Below are positions 45,400 through 55,049 of a stretch of 60,776 nt of DNA, piece after piece. This DNA comes from Kiritimatiellia bacterium (GTDB lineage Bacteria > Verrucomicrobiota > Kiritimatiellia > UBA8416 > JADHWI01). How positions within the stretch are numbered: position 1 is the stretch's first letter; the number at the start of each line of letters is the position of its first letter. The position numbers and the translations under genes are program-made. Location: contig JASLPY010000024.1 of the NCBI GenBank assembly GCA_030744755.1, positions 1 to 60,776 on the forward strand, read 5' to 3'. The notes beneath the pieces are model-generated. The model was not told where the DNA came from and did not search any database. It was given only the letters and a program-made list of their open reading frames with translations.

Positions 45400-45480
45400 C
45401 ATCAACCCTTAACCATTCCCTTCCCATCCCCAATCTCCCCACTTGGGCGTTGGGCGTTGGGCGTTCGATGTTGGGCGTTG
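45400..45480. repeat. Simple GTTGGGC/ATCAACC repeats between yejE and oppD-like genes
   Basis: Short CCATCAACC copies, then GGGCGTTGGGCGTT copies at about 45446-45480. Similar GGTTGATGGTT and CAACGCCCAAC words occur at 55870-55896 and 24608-24640, partly in reverse complement. It may decrease coupling between permease and ATPase genes. Confidence 0.6.
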
Positions 45481-45488
45481 AGCCCCCT

Positions 45489-47093
45489 CTATTCCATCTT
45501 GCTGTAGGGCCGCGGATCAAACGCATCACGCGCCCCCTCACCCACAAACACGCCGAGCAGCATCACGCTGAACAATGCCAGCGACGGATACAGAATCAAC
45601 CACCACGCCCATCTGAACTGTTGAGCCTGGTGCAGAAGCTCTCCCCAACTCGGGGTGGGAGGCGGCAAACCGAATCCGAGATAATCAAGGGCCGCTAACA
45701 TACCTATCGCCCCTACAAGTGAAAACGGGAAGAATGTTATGATAGGCGTCAGCGCGTTCGGGAGAATATGCCGGACCATTATCTTCGCCGTTGGGATTCC
45801 CATGCACCTGGCCGAATCCACAAATGGCCGGCCGCGCAGCCGCAAGAATTCGGCCCTTGAGTAATACGAGACTCCAATCCAGCGGAAAATGCCGTAACAA
45901 ACTATCAGCAACCCGAAACTCCTTCCGTAGACCGAGCCCATAAGAATCATCACATACAGGAACGGGACTGCGCTCCATATCTCTATCAGCCGTTGCCCCG
46001 TAATATCCACGGCACCGGCGAAGTAACCTTGCAAAGCACCGACAGCAATTCCAACGGTCATGGAAACGAGAACAAGCAGCAATCCGAATGTCATCGATAT
46101 ACGGAGCCCGTACAGAACCCTTGCGAACACGTCCCGGCCCGCACTGTCAATGCCAAGCCAATGCCCTTCAACCGGAGGATAGGGCCAGGCAATATCGTTT
46201 CTCCTGATATCAACACTGTATTTCTCTCCAGAGACAGTGATGGACTGAGGGTAGACAGGCGCATCGAAACAGCCTGCAACCAGCTCTTCCAACCCGGACC
46301 GCTCTTCATCCGTCAAGCGGTTCCACAGATCCGGAAGATCGCCGGCCACCTGTAATGCTTTTGTGAATTCTATGGTGGCTCCCGATGTCATGTCATCCAC
46401 AGGTTCATAGAACTTGATGCGGACGGACGAGGGAGAGCGGCTTCGTTTCTTAAAACTGGACAGCTTCAGGATTGTGCCCTGCAAATCTCCGTCGCTCCTG
46501 GAAAGAGTGCTCTCAAGCGCCGGAGATTCAGCATTGTCAAACCTGGCCTTGACAGCCTGAAGAAAAGATCCGTCCATGGGCCAGTAGTCCGTGATCGACA
46601 CCCCGCGAAGCTCCGTCTCCTCCATCCCGAAGAACACGCCACACGACGTAGATCTCAGGATCTTCAGTCGCGAATCAACGTTCACGTTTCCCACTTGGGG
46701 AATTCGTTTAAGCAAGAGTGAAACCGTTTCGCGGGAAGAAAGAGATTCCGGGTCAATACTCTCATACGGCCCGTATCTTACGGGAGGAAACAGCATGAAG
46801 TTATCCGGCCTATCCGCAAAATCAGGCCCGCGCTCCAGCTTCTTGTAATCCGGGCGGGTCTCTTTGCCGGCTTCCAGGAATTCGCTCTCCGGATAGTACT
46901 TGAATACCGGGAAGTAAGATTCTCCCTCGTAACGAAGATAGATGGGGCGATCGTTGCATATCAGTTCCGAGCCCATGCTGACGATCCATAATCCGGACAG
47001 AAGAACGAACGACCAGAAAGCACGCTTTCTTTGCCGAAAGCGGCGCAGGCGCTTAAGCGTCACGGGATTCAAGAATTTACTTAAGAATTTCAT
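45489..47093 (-). CDS. yejE: YejE-type ABC peptide transporter permease with a large periplasmic insertion
   Basis: 534 aa, against about 340 in E. coli YejE. The N-terminal signal-anchor RKRAFWSFVLLSGLWIVSM is followed by SELICNDRPIYLRYEGES, a YejE hallmark. About 190 residues (115-300) are inserted before the permease core, which resumes with PPVEGHWLGIDSAGRDVFARV and has the EAA loop RARCMG-type text (SARCMGIPTAKIMVRHILPNAL). The insert may contact YejA. Its start overlaps yejB's stop by 4 nt. Function: inner-membrane permease for oligopeptides or microcin-C-like peptides. Confidence 0.9.
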   Translation of the reverse strand: MKFLSKFLNPVTLKRLRRFRQRKRAFWSFVLLSGLWIVSMGSELICNDRPIYLRYEGESYFPVFKYYPESEFLEAGKETRPDYKKLERGPDFADRPDNFMLFPPVRYGPYESIDPESLSSRETVSLLLKRIPQVGNVNVDSRLKILRSTSCGVFFGMEETELRGVSITDYWPMDGSFLQAVKARFDNAESPALESTLSRSDGDLQGTILKLSSFKKRSRSPSSVRIKFYEPVDDMTSGATIEFTKALQVAGDLPDLWNRLTDEERSGLEELVAGCFDAPVYPQSITVSGEKYSVDIRRNDIAWPYPPVEGHWLGIDSAGRDVFARVLYGLRISMTFGLLLVLVSMTVGIAVGALQGYFAGAVDITGQRLIEIWSAVPFLYVMILMGSVYGRSFGLLIVCYGIFRWIGVSYYSRAEFLRLRGRPFVDSARCMGIPTAKIMVRHILPNALTPIITFFPFSLVGAIGMLAALDYLGFGLPPPTPSWGELLHQAQQFRWAWWLILYPSLALFSVMLLGVFVGEGARDAFDPRPYSKME

Positions 47094-48133
47094 CGCTGGA
47101 AGTTGATACGCGGGTCTATAAGTACATAGCAGAAGTCCGAAAGGATGTTCCCGAGAAGGCCGAGGATCGAAGTCAGAGACAGTATCCCCATGAATACCGC
47201 GTAGTCGCGACCCACTATTGCTTCGAGACTAAGTCGTCCCATTCCGGGAATCTCGAACACCTGCTCAATGATCACCGATCCTGCAAACATCACCGTCAGG
47301 ATTCCTCCGAAGCCTGTCGCAATGGGAATCAGACTGTTTCTGAGCGCATGCCCCCATATTGCACGTGTGCGGCTACCACCCCTTGCGAAGACGGTTCTGA
47401 CATAATCCTTACCGATCTGGTCCAGGAGGGAGTTCTTCATCAAGAGCGTCAACACGGCGAAGTTCCCTATCACGTAGCAGAGCACGGGAAGGAACATGTG
47501 CATGAAACGATCTCCTAGCTTGCCCACCAGGGTCAGAGCGTCAAAGCCCTCAGACTGAAAACCCGTCACGGGAAATATGTCAAACATGTTATCCAGCGTT
47601 CCACAGAATGCCATTTTCAGCACCATGCCGAACGCGAATGCCGGCAACGCATAACCGATGAAGACGATGACACTGGACGCGAAGTCGAAGTTGCTTCCGT
47701 GCCTCAGCGCCTTACTTATTCCAAGCGGAACACATACCAGGTAACTAAGCACAAACCCGGTGATACCGAATATTAGGGAGATCGGCAGTCGTTCCTTGAT
47801 TAACTGCCAGGCCGTCTTGTTGGGGAACTTGTATGACTCCATACGCATCCCAAGCCGGTCTGTTATCAGCCATTTCAGGTAGCGTTGGTGAAAGGGCTTG
47901 TTGAAGCCAAAATGCTCTTCTATCTGCTTGCGGTATTCCTCCGAAATCGATGCAGAAAGCTCGCCGGAAGCCCGGCCGGACTCGCCCTGGCCGAGGCCCT
48001 TCATCTGCATAACCATCTGCTCAACCGGCCCACCTGGAACGAACTGGGTTATCGCGAAGCAAACAAGGGTAATTCCCAGAAAAGTGGGAATCACCAATAG
48101 CAACCGCCTGAAAAAGTAATCAAGCCGTTCCAT
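47090..48133 (-). CDS. yejB: YejB-type ABC peptide transporter permease
   Basis: 347 aa. Six membrane segments; the opening RRLLLVIPTFLGITLVCFAITQFVPGGP is the BPD/DppB-type N-terminus. The EAA loop reads DYVRTVFARGGSRTRAIWGHAL, and the LPISLIFGITGFVLSYLVCVPLGI segment is family-typical. It pairs with YejE in a peptide importer. It lies 49 bases after yejA and overlaps yejE. Confidence 0.93.
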   Translation of the reverse strand: MERLDYFFRRLLLVIPTFLGITLVCFAITQFVPGGPVEQMVMQMKGLGQGESGRASGELSASISEEYRKQIEEHFGFNKPFHQRYLKWLITDRLGMRMESYKFPNKTAWQLIKERLPISLIFGITGFVLSYLVCVPLGISKALRHGSNFDFASSVIVFIGYALPAFAFGMVLKMAFCGTLDNMFDIFPVTGFQSEGFDALTLVGKLGDRFMHMFLPVLCYVIGNFAVLTLLMKNSLLDQIGKDYVRTVFARGGSRTRAIWGHALRNSLIPIATGFGGILTVMFAGSVIIEQVFEIPGMGRLSLEAIVGRDYAVFMGILSLTSILGLLGNILSDFCYVLIDPRINFQR

Positions 48134-48182
48134 CTAACAATCTTCCGCGGTTAAACCAACACGAAGGCTCATCTCTCTCCGT

Positions 48183-49940
48183 CTATTCTTTAAACACTTC
48201 ATCAAAAATAACTTCCGTGGGCACTTCGGGCAGATAATCCCCGTCTTCCATCGAATCCCCAAGGTCGGCGGCTGCGTCTTCATCATACCACCAGTACCAG
48301 TAGGCAGACCGTTCGTCTCCATACTTGGAGAGTACGGTGGCAGGTGTACCGAACTTGTTCCAGTAAAGAAGGCGAACATAGTTGATATACCAGAGCAGAG
48401 CATACGGGCACTGGGCAGCTACAAGCGCGTCCACATCCTTGCACAGCTCGTGCCGTGCCCCGACGTCAAAGATCGACTTTTGCTTTTCAATCAGTTCATC
48501 CACCGCCGCATTCTTGAATCCGGTAATGTTATTCCCGCTTTTCCTTGTCGCTTCCTTGGACGACCACATGCTTTCCGGATCCTTGAATATCCCCGCGGAC
48601 CATGCAGCCCAAGTCATCTGGAAGTTGAACTCGTCCATGTCTTTCGACCACGAGGCCCAGTCCTTCTTGTCCAGTTTCATCTCGATGCCGACATCCTTCA
48701 AATCCTCACCGAATATGGCCAGGAACTTGTCGCTGCTAGCGGACCTGGTGAGAAAACGGAACATGAAAGGCTGACCATTTTTTTCAAGCAAGCCGGTTTT
48801 CGGGTTGGCGATCCAACCTGCCTCGTTAAGCAGTTTGCGCGCCTTGTCCTTGTCGAATGCATAGTAAGGATTAGGGCAGGGGTTCTTGGACGAGTAAAGA
48901 TCTTCATAGTATGACCGGAGCATGAAGTACTGACTGTACATGAGTGTACGATTCATGCGTTCCCTGCCCACCAGGTGCGACATGGCCATACGCGTCCTGA
49001 TATCGTCAAAAGGGGGCTGCCTCATGTTCATGGCAAAGCCCTGGAACCCGACAGGTTGGTAGTTCCGAACCTTCTGTTTCACAATCCAGTTCTTCTCAAA
49101 TCTCTCGCCCCTTGTCTCCTTGACCCACAAGCGTGATGTGTATATCGGAAAGAGATCTATCTGGCCTTTCTTGAAGGCCTCGAAAGCATTCTCCCTTTCC
49201 GCAAAGAAAAAGAACGTTATCGTATCGAAGTTGCCCGTATTTCGATTGCCTTCAATCTGGCGTCCCCACCAATCATCCCGCCTTTTCAGTTTTGCGTAAA
49301 CGTTCTCCTCGATGTCTCCCAACCGATACGGTCCCGATACGACGGGAAAAGTGAAGTTGATCTTGTTGAAGTCGTTGTTCTCAAAAGTATGCTTTGGAAG
49401 AATTGCAAAGCCTCCGGCGGCACCAAGGTTCTGCCAGTGCACTTCTTTCGCCGTGAATTTCACCACCAGCTTCGACACGACTTCAGGAGGGTTGAACCGC
49501 TCCATGGGGATCTTGTGCGGGCCGGTCATGTGTTTGGGATTCATTATGGCCTCGTATGTCCATCTGACATCCTCGGCCGTTACGGGGCTGCCGTCACTCC
49601 AACGGGCGCGCTCATCGATCCAGAACGTGAAGATCTTCTTGTCGTCGGATATGGACCAGCGCTTCGCGAGACCCGGCTGGTATTCGGCCGTAATCGGGTG
49701 CATGCCCAGGAGTGTCTCGTACATGGCCGAGAACACTTCGTCGCTGAACGTATTGTGATCCAGGTAGTAATTGAAACTTTTCGGTGTCTGGCCACCAAAG
49801 ACGGACATCTCGCCTCCCACTACCGCATCCGGACTGGCTAGTGGGTTGGGGGCATCTTTCCAGTCCGGCTTCGGAAAAAACTCCTCGGCAGAGGCAAGCG
49901 CTGCAATGAACACAATAGCGAACACGGTTGTACGATACAC
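48183..49940 (-). CDS. yejA: YejA-type extracellular solute-binding protein (family 5)
   Basis: 585 aa if started at the GTG at 49940, which has AAAGGG about 5 nt upstream and yields the signal MYRTTVFAIVFIAALASA. A longer frame to 50045 has no such context. The mature sequence starts FFPKPDWKDAPNPLASPD, strikingly like YejA, with GGEMSVFGGQTPKSFNYYLD, then the family-5 signature region (LGMHPITAEYQPGLAKRWSIS) and a long substrate lobe. It collects peptides in the periplasm for YejB/E. It is the promoter-proximal gene; 216 bases separate it from the divergent dxs gene. Confidence 0.9.
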   Translation of the reverse strand: MYRTTVFAIVFIAALASAEEFFPKPDWKDAPNPLASPDAVVGGEMSVFGGQTPKSFNYYLDHNTFSDEVFSAMYETLLGMHPITAEYQPGLAKRWSISDDKKIFTFWIDERARWSDGSPVTAEDVRWTYEAIMNPKHMTGPHKIPMERFNPPEVVSKLVVKFTAKEVHWQNLGAAGGFAILPKHTFENNDFNKINFTFPVVSGPYRLGDIEENVYAKLKRRDDWWGRQIEGNRNTGNFDTITFFFFAERENAFEAFKKGQIDLFPIYTSRLWVKETRGERFEKNWIVKQKVRNYQPVGFQGFAMNMRQPPFDDIRTRMAMSHLVGRERMNRTLMYSQYFMLRSYYEDLYSSKNPCPNPYYAFDKDKARKLLNEAGWIANPKTGLLEKNGQPFMFRFLTRSASSDKFLAIFGEDLKDVGIEMKLDKKDWASWSKDMDEFNFQMTWAAWSAGIFKDPESMWSSKEATRKSGNNITGFKNAAVDELIEKQKSIFDVGARHELCKDVDALVAAQCPYALLWYINYVRLLYWNKFGTPATVLSKYGDERSAYWYWWYDEDAAADLGDSMEDGDYLPEVPTEVIFDEVFKE

Positions 49941-50156
49941 GGCAATCCCTTTCACAAGGCAATACAGTCGGCCGCAAGTATAGCCATCTTCACGAGGCGA
50001 CAAAAGGCTGAAAGCCCGGCCCCTCGTGGGCGGGGATTCCAGCAAGCAGAGTATGGAACTCGAAGTTCACCCACTTTCTGCATTTGCATCCGCCCTGCAC
50101 CATTCTCAGTTTTCTGGATTGGCCGCGCGTTTGGGTTGTGCGTATACTGCCGGGAT

Positions 50157-52031
50157 ATGAAGAAGATTCTGGACAAAGTGAATAGACCCGGGGATCTCGA
50201 AGCGCTCGACGTGAAGGAATTGATCCAGCTATCCGGCGAGGTGCGCGAGTTCATCATTGATTCTGTAAGCAAGACCGGCGGTCACCTCGCTGCCAACCTT
50301 GGAGTGGTTGAGCTGACCATAGCCCTTCTCAAGACTTTCCACCCCCCCGAAGACAAGATTATCTGGGACGTTAGCCACCAGTGCTACACTTACAAGATAC
50401 TGACAGAACGAAAAGACCGGATGCACACGCTGCGCCAGCGGGGAGGATTGTCCGGTTTCCTCAAGCGCGAAGAGAGCCCTTACGATGCGTTCGGTGCCGG
50501 GCATGCCGGAACTGCACTCTCGGCCGCACTGGGCATGGCGGCGGCGCGCGACAGGATGGGCGGGGACGAACACGTTGTTGCCATCATCGGAGACGCAGCC
50601 GCGGGATGCGGGCCTTCGCTCGAAGCACTCAATAACCTTGCTGACGTCACGCGGCGATTGATCGTTATCCTTAACGATAACGAGATGTCCATATCGGAGA
50701 ATGTAGGCGCAATGTCCAGATACCTGGGCGGTCTCCTCGCCAATCCCAGGTATAACCGCTGGAAGAAATCTGTCGAAAGCGTTGCCACAAAGATGCACAT
50801 GGGGTGGCTTCGTTCTGTCTATTATCGTATTGAAGAAGCCGTCAAAAGCCTCTTCCTCAGCAGCGTCATGTTCGAGGAATTCGGGCTCAGGTACGTGGGC
50901 CCTATAGACGGTCATGATTTTGACAAGCTCCTTGACGCGATGAAGATTGCCCGTGACTCCGATCGCCCCATCGTTCTTCACGTATCAACACAGAAGGGTA
51001 AGGGCTATTCCTACGCAGAAGAGCAACCCGCAAAATGGCATGGTACATCCTGCTTCGAGGTGTCATCAGGCCAGGGCAACGGCAAGGCCAAAGTACCTAG
51101 CTATTCATCGGTCTTCGGATCAACGATCGAACAGCTTGCAGAAGCAGATGACAGGATAGTGGCGATCACCGCCGCAATGTGCGACGGCACCGGCCTTTCC
51201 AGGTTCGCCAAGAGATTTCCTGAGCGTTTCTTTGACGTGGGAATCTCCGAGGAACATGGCGCCCTGTTCTCGGCAGGGCTCGCGGCCAAGGGACTCCGTC
51301 CGGTGTTTGCGGTCTACTCGACATTCTCACAGCGTGTTGTGGACTGCATCATACATGATATATGCCTCCAGAAACTGCCTGTGATCATGTGTTTGGACAG
51401 GGCAGGCGCTGTCGGGGACGACGGGCCAACGCACCACGGGGTTTTCGACATAGTGCTCTATCGCTCCGTCCCTGATCTGATCATGATGCAGCCAAAAGAC
51501 GAAGCGGAACTGGCCAACATGCTTGTGACTGCCTTCGCCGCAGAGAAACCCGTCATCATCCGCTACCCACGTGGAACCGGGCCTGGGACACCGGTCCCGG
51601 AGAAAACCGACATACTGGAGATAGGGAAAGCCGAGGTCCTCAAGTCCGGCCATGCCGTACAGATCTGGGCGCTGGGCGACATGATTCCCATCGCCGAAGA
51701 AGCTGCCGGGATACTCGCGAAGAAGAACATCGAGGCAGGCATCGTGAATCCTCGGTTCATCAGGCCGCTCGATACCGACCTGCTGAAGAAACAGGCTGCC
51801 GATGCAAGGGTCTTCATCACCATGGAAAATGGGGCCGTGGCGGGCGGTTTCGGCTCGTCGATCCAGGAATTCCTTGCCTCGTCCGGTTTCGGAGGGCGCG
51901 TCATACCGTTCGGCTGGCCGGACCGGTTTGTGCCTCACGGCTCGGTTGATATATTGCGAAAAGATTTTGGACTAACCGCAAAGAGCGTTGCGAATGCCGT
52001 TGAAGCCGGCTTGTCTCAAAACTCCGCCTGA
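50157..52031 (+). CDS. dxs: 1-deoxy-D-xylulose-5-phosphate synthase
   Basis: 624 aa, family length. The start at 50157 aligns with DXS-type N-termini (LEALDVKELIQLSGEVREFI), while a frame from 50136 adds 7 residues. Features in order: HLAANLGVVELTIAL, DVSHQCYTYKIL, GAGHAGTALSAALGMA, the TPP-binding GDAAAGCGPSLEALNN (GDA instead of GDG), ISEEHGALFSAGLAAKGL with the catalytic Glu, DRAGAVGDDGPTHHG. It condenses pyruvate with glyceraldehyde 3-phosphate in the MEP isoprenoid pathway. It is followed 9 nt later by tlyA, an arrangement common to bacteria. Confidence 0.96.
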   Translation: MKKILDKVNRPGDLEALDVKELIQLSGEVREFIIDSVSKTGGHLAANLGVVELTIALLKTFHPPEDKIIWDVSHQCYTYKILTERKDRMHTLRQRGGLSGFLKREESPYDAFGAGHAGTALSAALGMAAARDRMGGDEHVVAIIGDAAAGCGPSLEALNNLADVTRRLIVILNDNEMSISENVGAMSRYLGGLLANPRYNRWKKSVESVATKMHMGWLRSVYYRIEEAVKSLFLSSVMFEEFGLRYVGPIDGHDFDKLLDAMKIARDSDRPIVLHVSTQKGKGYSYAEEQPAKWHGTSCFEVSSGQGNGKAKVPSYSSVFGSTIEQLAEADDRIVAITAAMCDGTGLSRFAKRFPERFFDVGISEEHGALFSAGLAAKGLRPVFAVYSTFSQRVVDCIIHDICLQKLPVIMCLDRAGAVGDDGPTHHGVFDIVLYRSVPDLIMMQPKDEAELANMLVTAFAAEKPVIIRYPRGTGPGTPVPEKTDILEIGKAEVLKSGHAVQIWALGDMIPIAEEAAGILAKKNIEAGIVNPRFIRPLDTDLLKKQAADARVFITMENGAVAGGFGSSIQEFLASSGFGGRVIPFGWPDRFVPHGSVDILRKDFGLTAKSVANAVEAGLSQNSA

Positions 52032-52040
52032 TGTCTCAAC

Positions 52041-52778
52041 ATGCCTAAACAGAGGCTCGACAATCTTGTCGTGGAGCGTGGCCTGGTTGACAGCCGTGAA
52101 CAGGCCAGGCGCCTTATTCTAGCCGCTCAGGTTCTAGTCAACGGCCATCCCGCCACGAAGCCGGGACACAAGGTGGATACCGCCTCCGAACTGCTCCTGA
52201 AAAGTACTCCACGCTTCGTCAGCCGTGGGGGAGAGAAAATGGAGGCCGCGTTCGAAACTTTCAGCGTCGATGTGGAGGGACTGACCTGTATCGATATTGG
52301 ATCCTCTACCGGCGGCTTCACCGACTGCCTGCTCCAGCACGGAGCCGCAAAGGTATACGCGGTTGATGTTGGCAAAGGTCAACTCAACTGGCAGCTTCGC
52401 AACGATCCGCGTGTGACCGTAATGGAGGGAGTGAACGCGCGGTACTTGAGAAAGGAAGATATACCCGACACCCCGTCGTTTGCTGTCGCAGATGTGAGTT
52501 TCATCTCGTTGACGAAAGTTCTTCCCGCTGTTATAGATATGTTGGCCACGGGCGCGGAACTTGTGACACTCATCAAACCGCAGTTTGAAGCCGGACGGAA
52601 ACAGGTTCAGAAAGGCGGGGTGATAAAGGACCCCGCCGTTCGACAGGCTGTGGTGGAACAGATTAAGGAATTCGGGACGAAGGAACTTCGACTGGAATGG
52701 CTCGGTGTGTGCGAGTCGCCCATAAAGGGTCCAGCGGGTAACATAGAGTTCCTCGCGTGGTGGCGAAAACAGGAGTAG
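52041..52778 (+). CDS. tlyA: TlyA-type rRNA 2'-O-methyltransferase / hemolysin A family
   Basis: 245 aa. S4 RNA-binding domain at 1-60 (RLDNLVVERGLVDSREQARRLI), then FtsJ/RrmJ fold with the SAM site DIGSSTGGFTDCLLQHGA and catalytic-type residues in DVSFISLTKVLP and LIKPQFEAGRKQV. TlyA 2'-O-methylates cytidines of 16S and 23S rRNA in mycobacteria and relatives. Located in dxs-tlyA-nadK operon; 9-nt spacing from dxs. Confidence 0.94.
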   Translation: MPKQRLDNLVVERGLVDSREQARRLILAAQVLVNGHPATKPGHKVDTASELLLKSTPRFVSRGGEKMEAAFETFSVDVEGLTCIDIGSSTGGFTDCLLQHGAAKVYAVDVGKGQLNWQLRNDPRVTVMEGVNARYLRKEDIPDTPSFAVADVSFISLTKVLPAVIDMLATGAELVTLIKPQFEAGRKQVQKGGVIKDPAVRQAVVEQIKEFGTKELRLEWLGVCESPIKGPAGNIEFLAWWRKQE

Positions 52779-52786
52779 TAGTACTT

Positions 52787-53638
52787 GTGAAAACACTTGG
52801 TGTCATTGCTAACTGTGGAAAGCCCAGGGCAGGCGACGTGCTCGGTGCCTTGAAGAACAGGGCGGCGGAATTGGGGATCACCCTGGTAACGGACGACATA
52901 ACTGCGTCTTTACTGAATGCTCCCGTGAAACCTATCGATGAGATGCTGGAAGAGGTGGATGCCGTCATGGCCCTTGGCGGTGATGGAACCATGCTCCGGG
53001 TGATGCGGGAGCTCGGCGGAAGGGATAAGCCGGTCATAGGCGTGAATATCGGGTCGCTCGGGTTTCTTACAAGTGTTGCCGAAGAGCACCTGGACACGGC
53101 GCTTGAATGCCTTGCCAGTGACGACTTTGTTATTGATGAAGCCGCCGTGGTTGAGTGTGAAGTGGTGGGCGGTGGCACCGGAGGCCGTTACACGGCACTT
53201 AACGATGTAGTCGTCAGCAACGGACCGTCATCACGCGTCATCACGCTTGAACTCCGCATCGACGGCGACTATGTAACATCGTATGTCTGCGACGGACTCA
53301 TAGTCTCTACACCTTCCGGAAGTACCGGCCATTCACTATCTGCCGGTGGGCCAATTCTCAGTCCCGCGACTCCTGCGGTCGTCATCAGCCTTATCTGTCC
53401 GCACACGCTAAGCTCACGACCTCTCGTGGTGCCGGACCAGAGCGAGATATCCGTAAGTGTATCGAACTGCGAACAGGTCGTCCTGTCCGTAGACGGCCAG
53501 GTTGGTGAACCGCTGCAACGCGGTTCCGAAATCAAGGTAAGGCGCAGCAACCAGGGAGTTAGTTTCATAAGGCTCCCGGGCCACAGCTACTTTGCCGTCC
53601 TCCGCCAGAAACTCCGCTGGCGCGGATCGAATGTGTGA
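52787..53638 (+). CDS. nadK: NAD+ kinase (ATP-NAD kinase)
   Basis: 283 aa if started at the GTG at 52787, with AGGAG 11 nt upstream; an ATG at 52757 would overlap tlyA by 22 nt and is possible. The family markers are GGDGTMLRVMR, GVNIGSLGFLTSV, NDVVVSNG, TPSGSTGHSLSAGGPIL (the ATP/NAD site) and RSNQGVSFIRL. It phosphorylates NAD to NADP. Third gene of the dxs-tlyA operon; after it comes a GC-rich repeat element. Confidence 0.93.
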   Translation: MKTLGVIANCGKPRAGDVLGALKNRAAELGITLVTDDITASLLNAPVKPIDEMLEEVDAVMALGGDGTMLRVMRELGGRDKPVIGVNIGSLGFLTSVAEEHLDTALECLASDDFVIDEAAVVECEVVGGGTGGRYTALNDVVVSNGPSSRVITLELRIDGDYVTSYVCDGLIVSTPSGSTGHSLSAGGPILSPATPAVVISLICPHTLSSRPLVVPDQSEISVSVSNCEQVVLSVDGQVGEPLQRGSEIKVRRSNQGVSFIRLPGHSYFAVLRQKLRWRGSNV

Positions 53639-53664
53639 TGCGCTGGAATACGAGGGAACACTCA

Positions 53665-53826
53665 CTGGAGTGCGGCGGCCTGCCCTACATAGCCTCGGCG
53701 AAGTAGGGGCCTCCGCCGCCGTGGAGCAAGGGATGTGCATACACGTGACAGAATTGAATGAAGTTGTCATTGTCGCAAGCAAATGCGCTGGCATTGCGCG
53801 GCCGGCGGAGGCCCGCCGGGCTCCAG
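53665..53826. repeat. GC-rich MITE-like element, copy 2
   Basis: 162 nt, the same element as at 32463-32595 with a 29-nt insertion near the left end that itself contains CCCTAC/GTAGGG inverted words. The left and right ends, CTGGAGTGCGGCGG and CCGCCGGGCTCCAG, are kept, and the interior ATGTGCATACACGTGACAGA matches. It lies between convergent nadK and larC. Confidence 0.78.
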
Positions 53827-53879
53827 TACCTTTTTCGGACAGGCTCTAGCGGCTCCGCGGGCGAGGCCCGCTTCCGCTT

Positions 53880-55049
53880 CTACACCACCACGCTGCGCAG
53901 CGCCTCTTCGTACACTTCTCGCACTGGGACGCCGGCGGTTTCCGCGCACGCCACGCAGTCGTCGTGCTCGGGAGCCCGCGTGATATCTCTTCCCTTCCAG
54001 GTGCCGACTTTCACACGAACCCGCCCGTACCGCGTATCGACGTCAACAATGCGCCGGTCGAGGATGGTGCGCTGCGTTATGTACTCGCGAACTCCGAAGG
54101 TAGTTGTCTCCGTAAAGATGATGTCCAGAAGGGTATCCCTGTCCGGAGGACGGGCAAGAACCGTAAGCAGCGTGCCCGGTCTTTGCTTCTTCATCTGAAC
54201 CGGCGTTGTGAAAACATCGAGCGCGCCCTTCTGCATCAGCTTGCCGGTCAGCGACCCCACAAGCTCCGGCACCATGTCATCAAGATTGCACTCGAGCACG
54301 AGACATTCGTCTCCGGCGGTGGCTTCACTTTTGGGCTCCAGGAGTGTGGCCCGAAGCAGGTTTGGCCGCGACTTCAGCTTGCGCATGCCAAAGCCATAAC
54401 CAGTCCGTTCAATCGTGCGTTCTCCGGATTGCACCGGCATCTCGGCCGCCCAGCAGCAAAGCAGTGCTGCGCCAGTGGGTGTCACAAGCTCGTATGGTTC
54501 GTCCGTGCTGACCGTAGCCCGGCCCTTAAGAAGCTCGGCGGTGGCCGGAACGGGAAGTGGCATCACACCGTGATCACAATTGACAGTCCCCTGCCCCAAC
54601 GGCAACGGCGACACTTCAACGCCATCTACCCCGAGCATGTGCACGGCCGCGCATGCCCCCACGATGTCTATGATGGAATCCATTGCGCCCACTTCGTGAA
54701 AATGGATCTTGTCGCGTGTTGTTCCATGCACCGCGGCCTCGGCGTCAGCCAGCAACTCGAAAACCTTTATGCTGAGATCCTTGACCGGATCCTCCATGGC
54801 GCTGGCGCCGATCAGGCTGCAAATGTCCGACAGGTGCCGATGAGGGTGATCGTGATCATGAATATTGACCGTTACACGTGAGCCGGCGAATCCGCCGTCC
54901 AGGCAGGACTCACATTCAAGACCAAAAGGTTCAACGGAAAGGCTTTCAAGCCGGCTCGACAGATCGGAAATGTCGATTCCCAGATCGACAAGCGCAGAGA
55001 GAATCATGTCACCGCTGGCTCCGCCCACACTGTCGAACCGCAGAATCAC
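53880..55049 (-). CDS. larC: LarC, nickel-pincer cofactor (NPN) biosynthesis protein
   Basis: 389 aa in one uninterrupted frame. It opens LRFDSVGGASGDMILSALVDLGI, then DHDHPHRHLSDI and KIHFHEVGAMDSIIDIVGA, the LarC signature histidines. SPLPLGQGTVNCDHGVMPLPVPATA and CNLDDMVPE follow. LarC inserts nickel in the lactate racemase cofactor as a CTP-dependent cyclometallase. It overlaps larB by 4 nt. Neither larE nor larA is in the window. Confidence 0.95.
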   Translation of the reverse strand: MILRFDSVGGASGDMILSALVDLGIDISDLSSRLESLSVEPFGLECESCLDGGFAGSRVTVNIHDHDHPHRHLSDICSLIGASAMEDPVKDLSIKVFELLADAEAAVHGTTRDKIHFHEVGAMDSIIDIVGACAAVHMLGVDGVEVSPLPLGQGTVNCDHGVMPLPVPATAELLKGRATVSTDEPYELVTPTGAALLCCWAAEMPVQSGERTIERTGYGFGMRKLKSRPNLLRATLLEPKSEATAGDECLVLECNLDDMVPELVGSLTGKLMQKGALDVFTTPVQMKKQRPGTLLTVLARPPDRDTLLDIIFTETTTFGVREYITQRTILDRRIVDVDTRYGRVRVKVGTWKGRDITRAPEHDDCVACAETAGVPVREVYEEALRSVVV

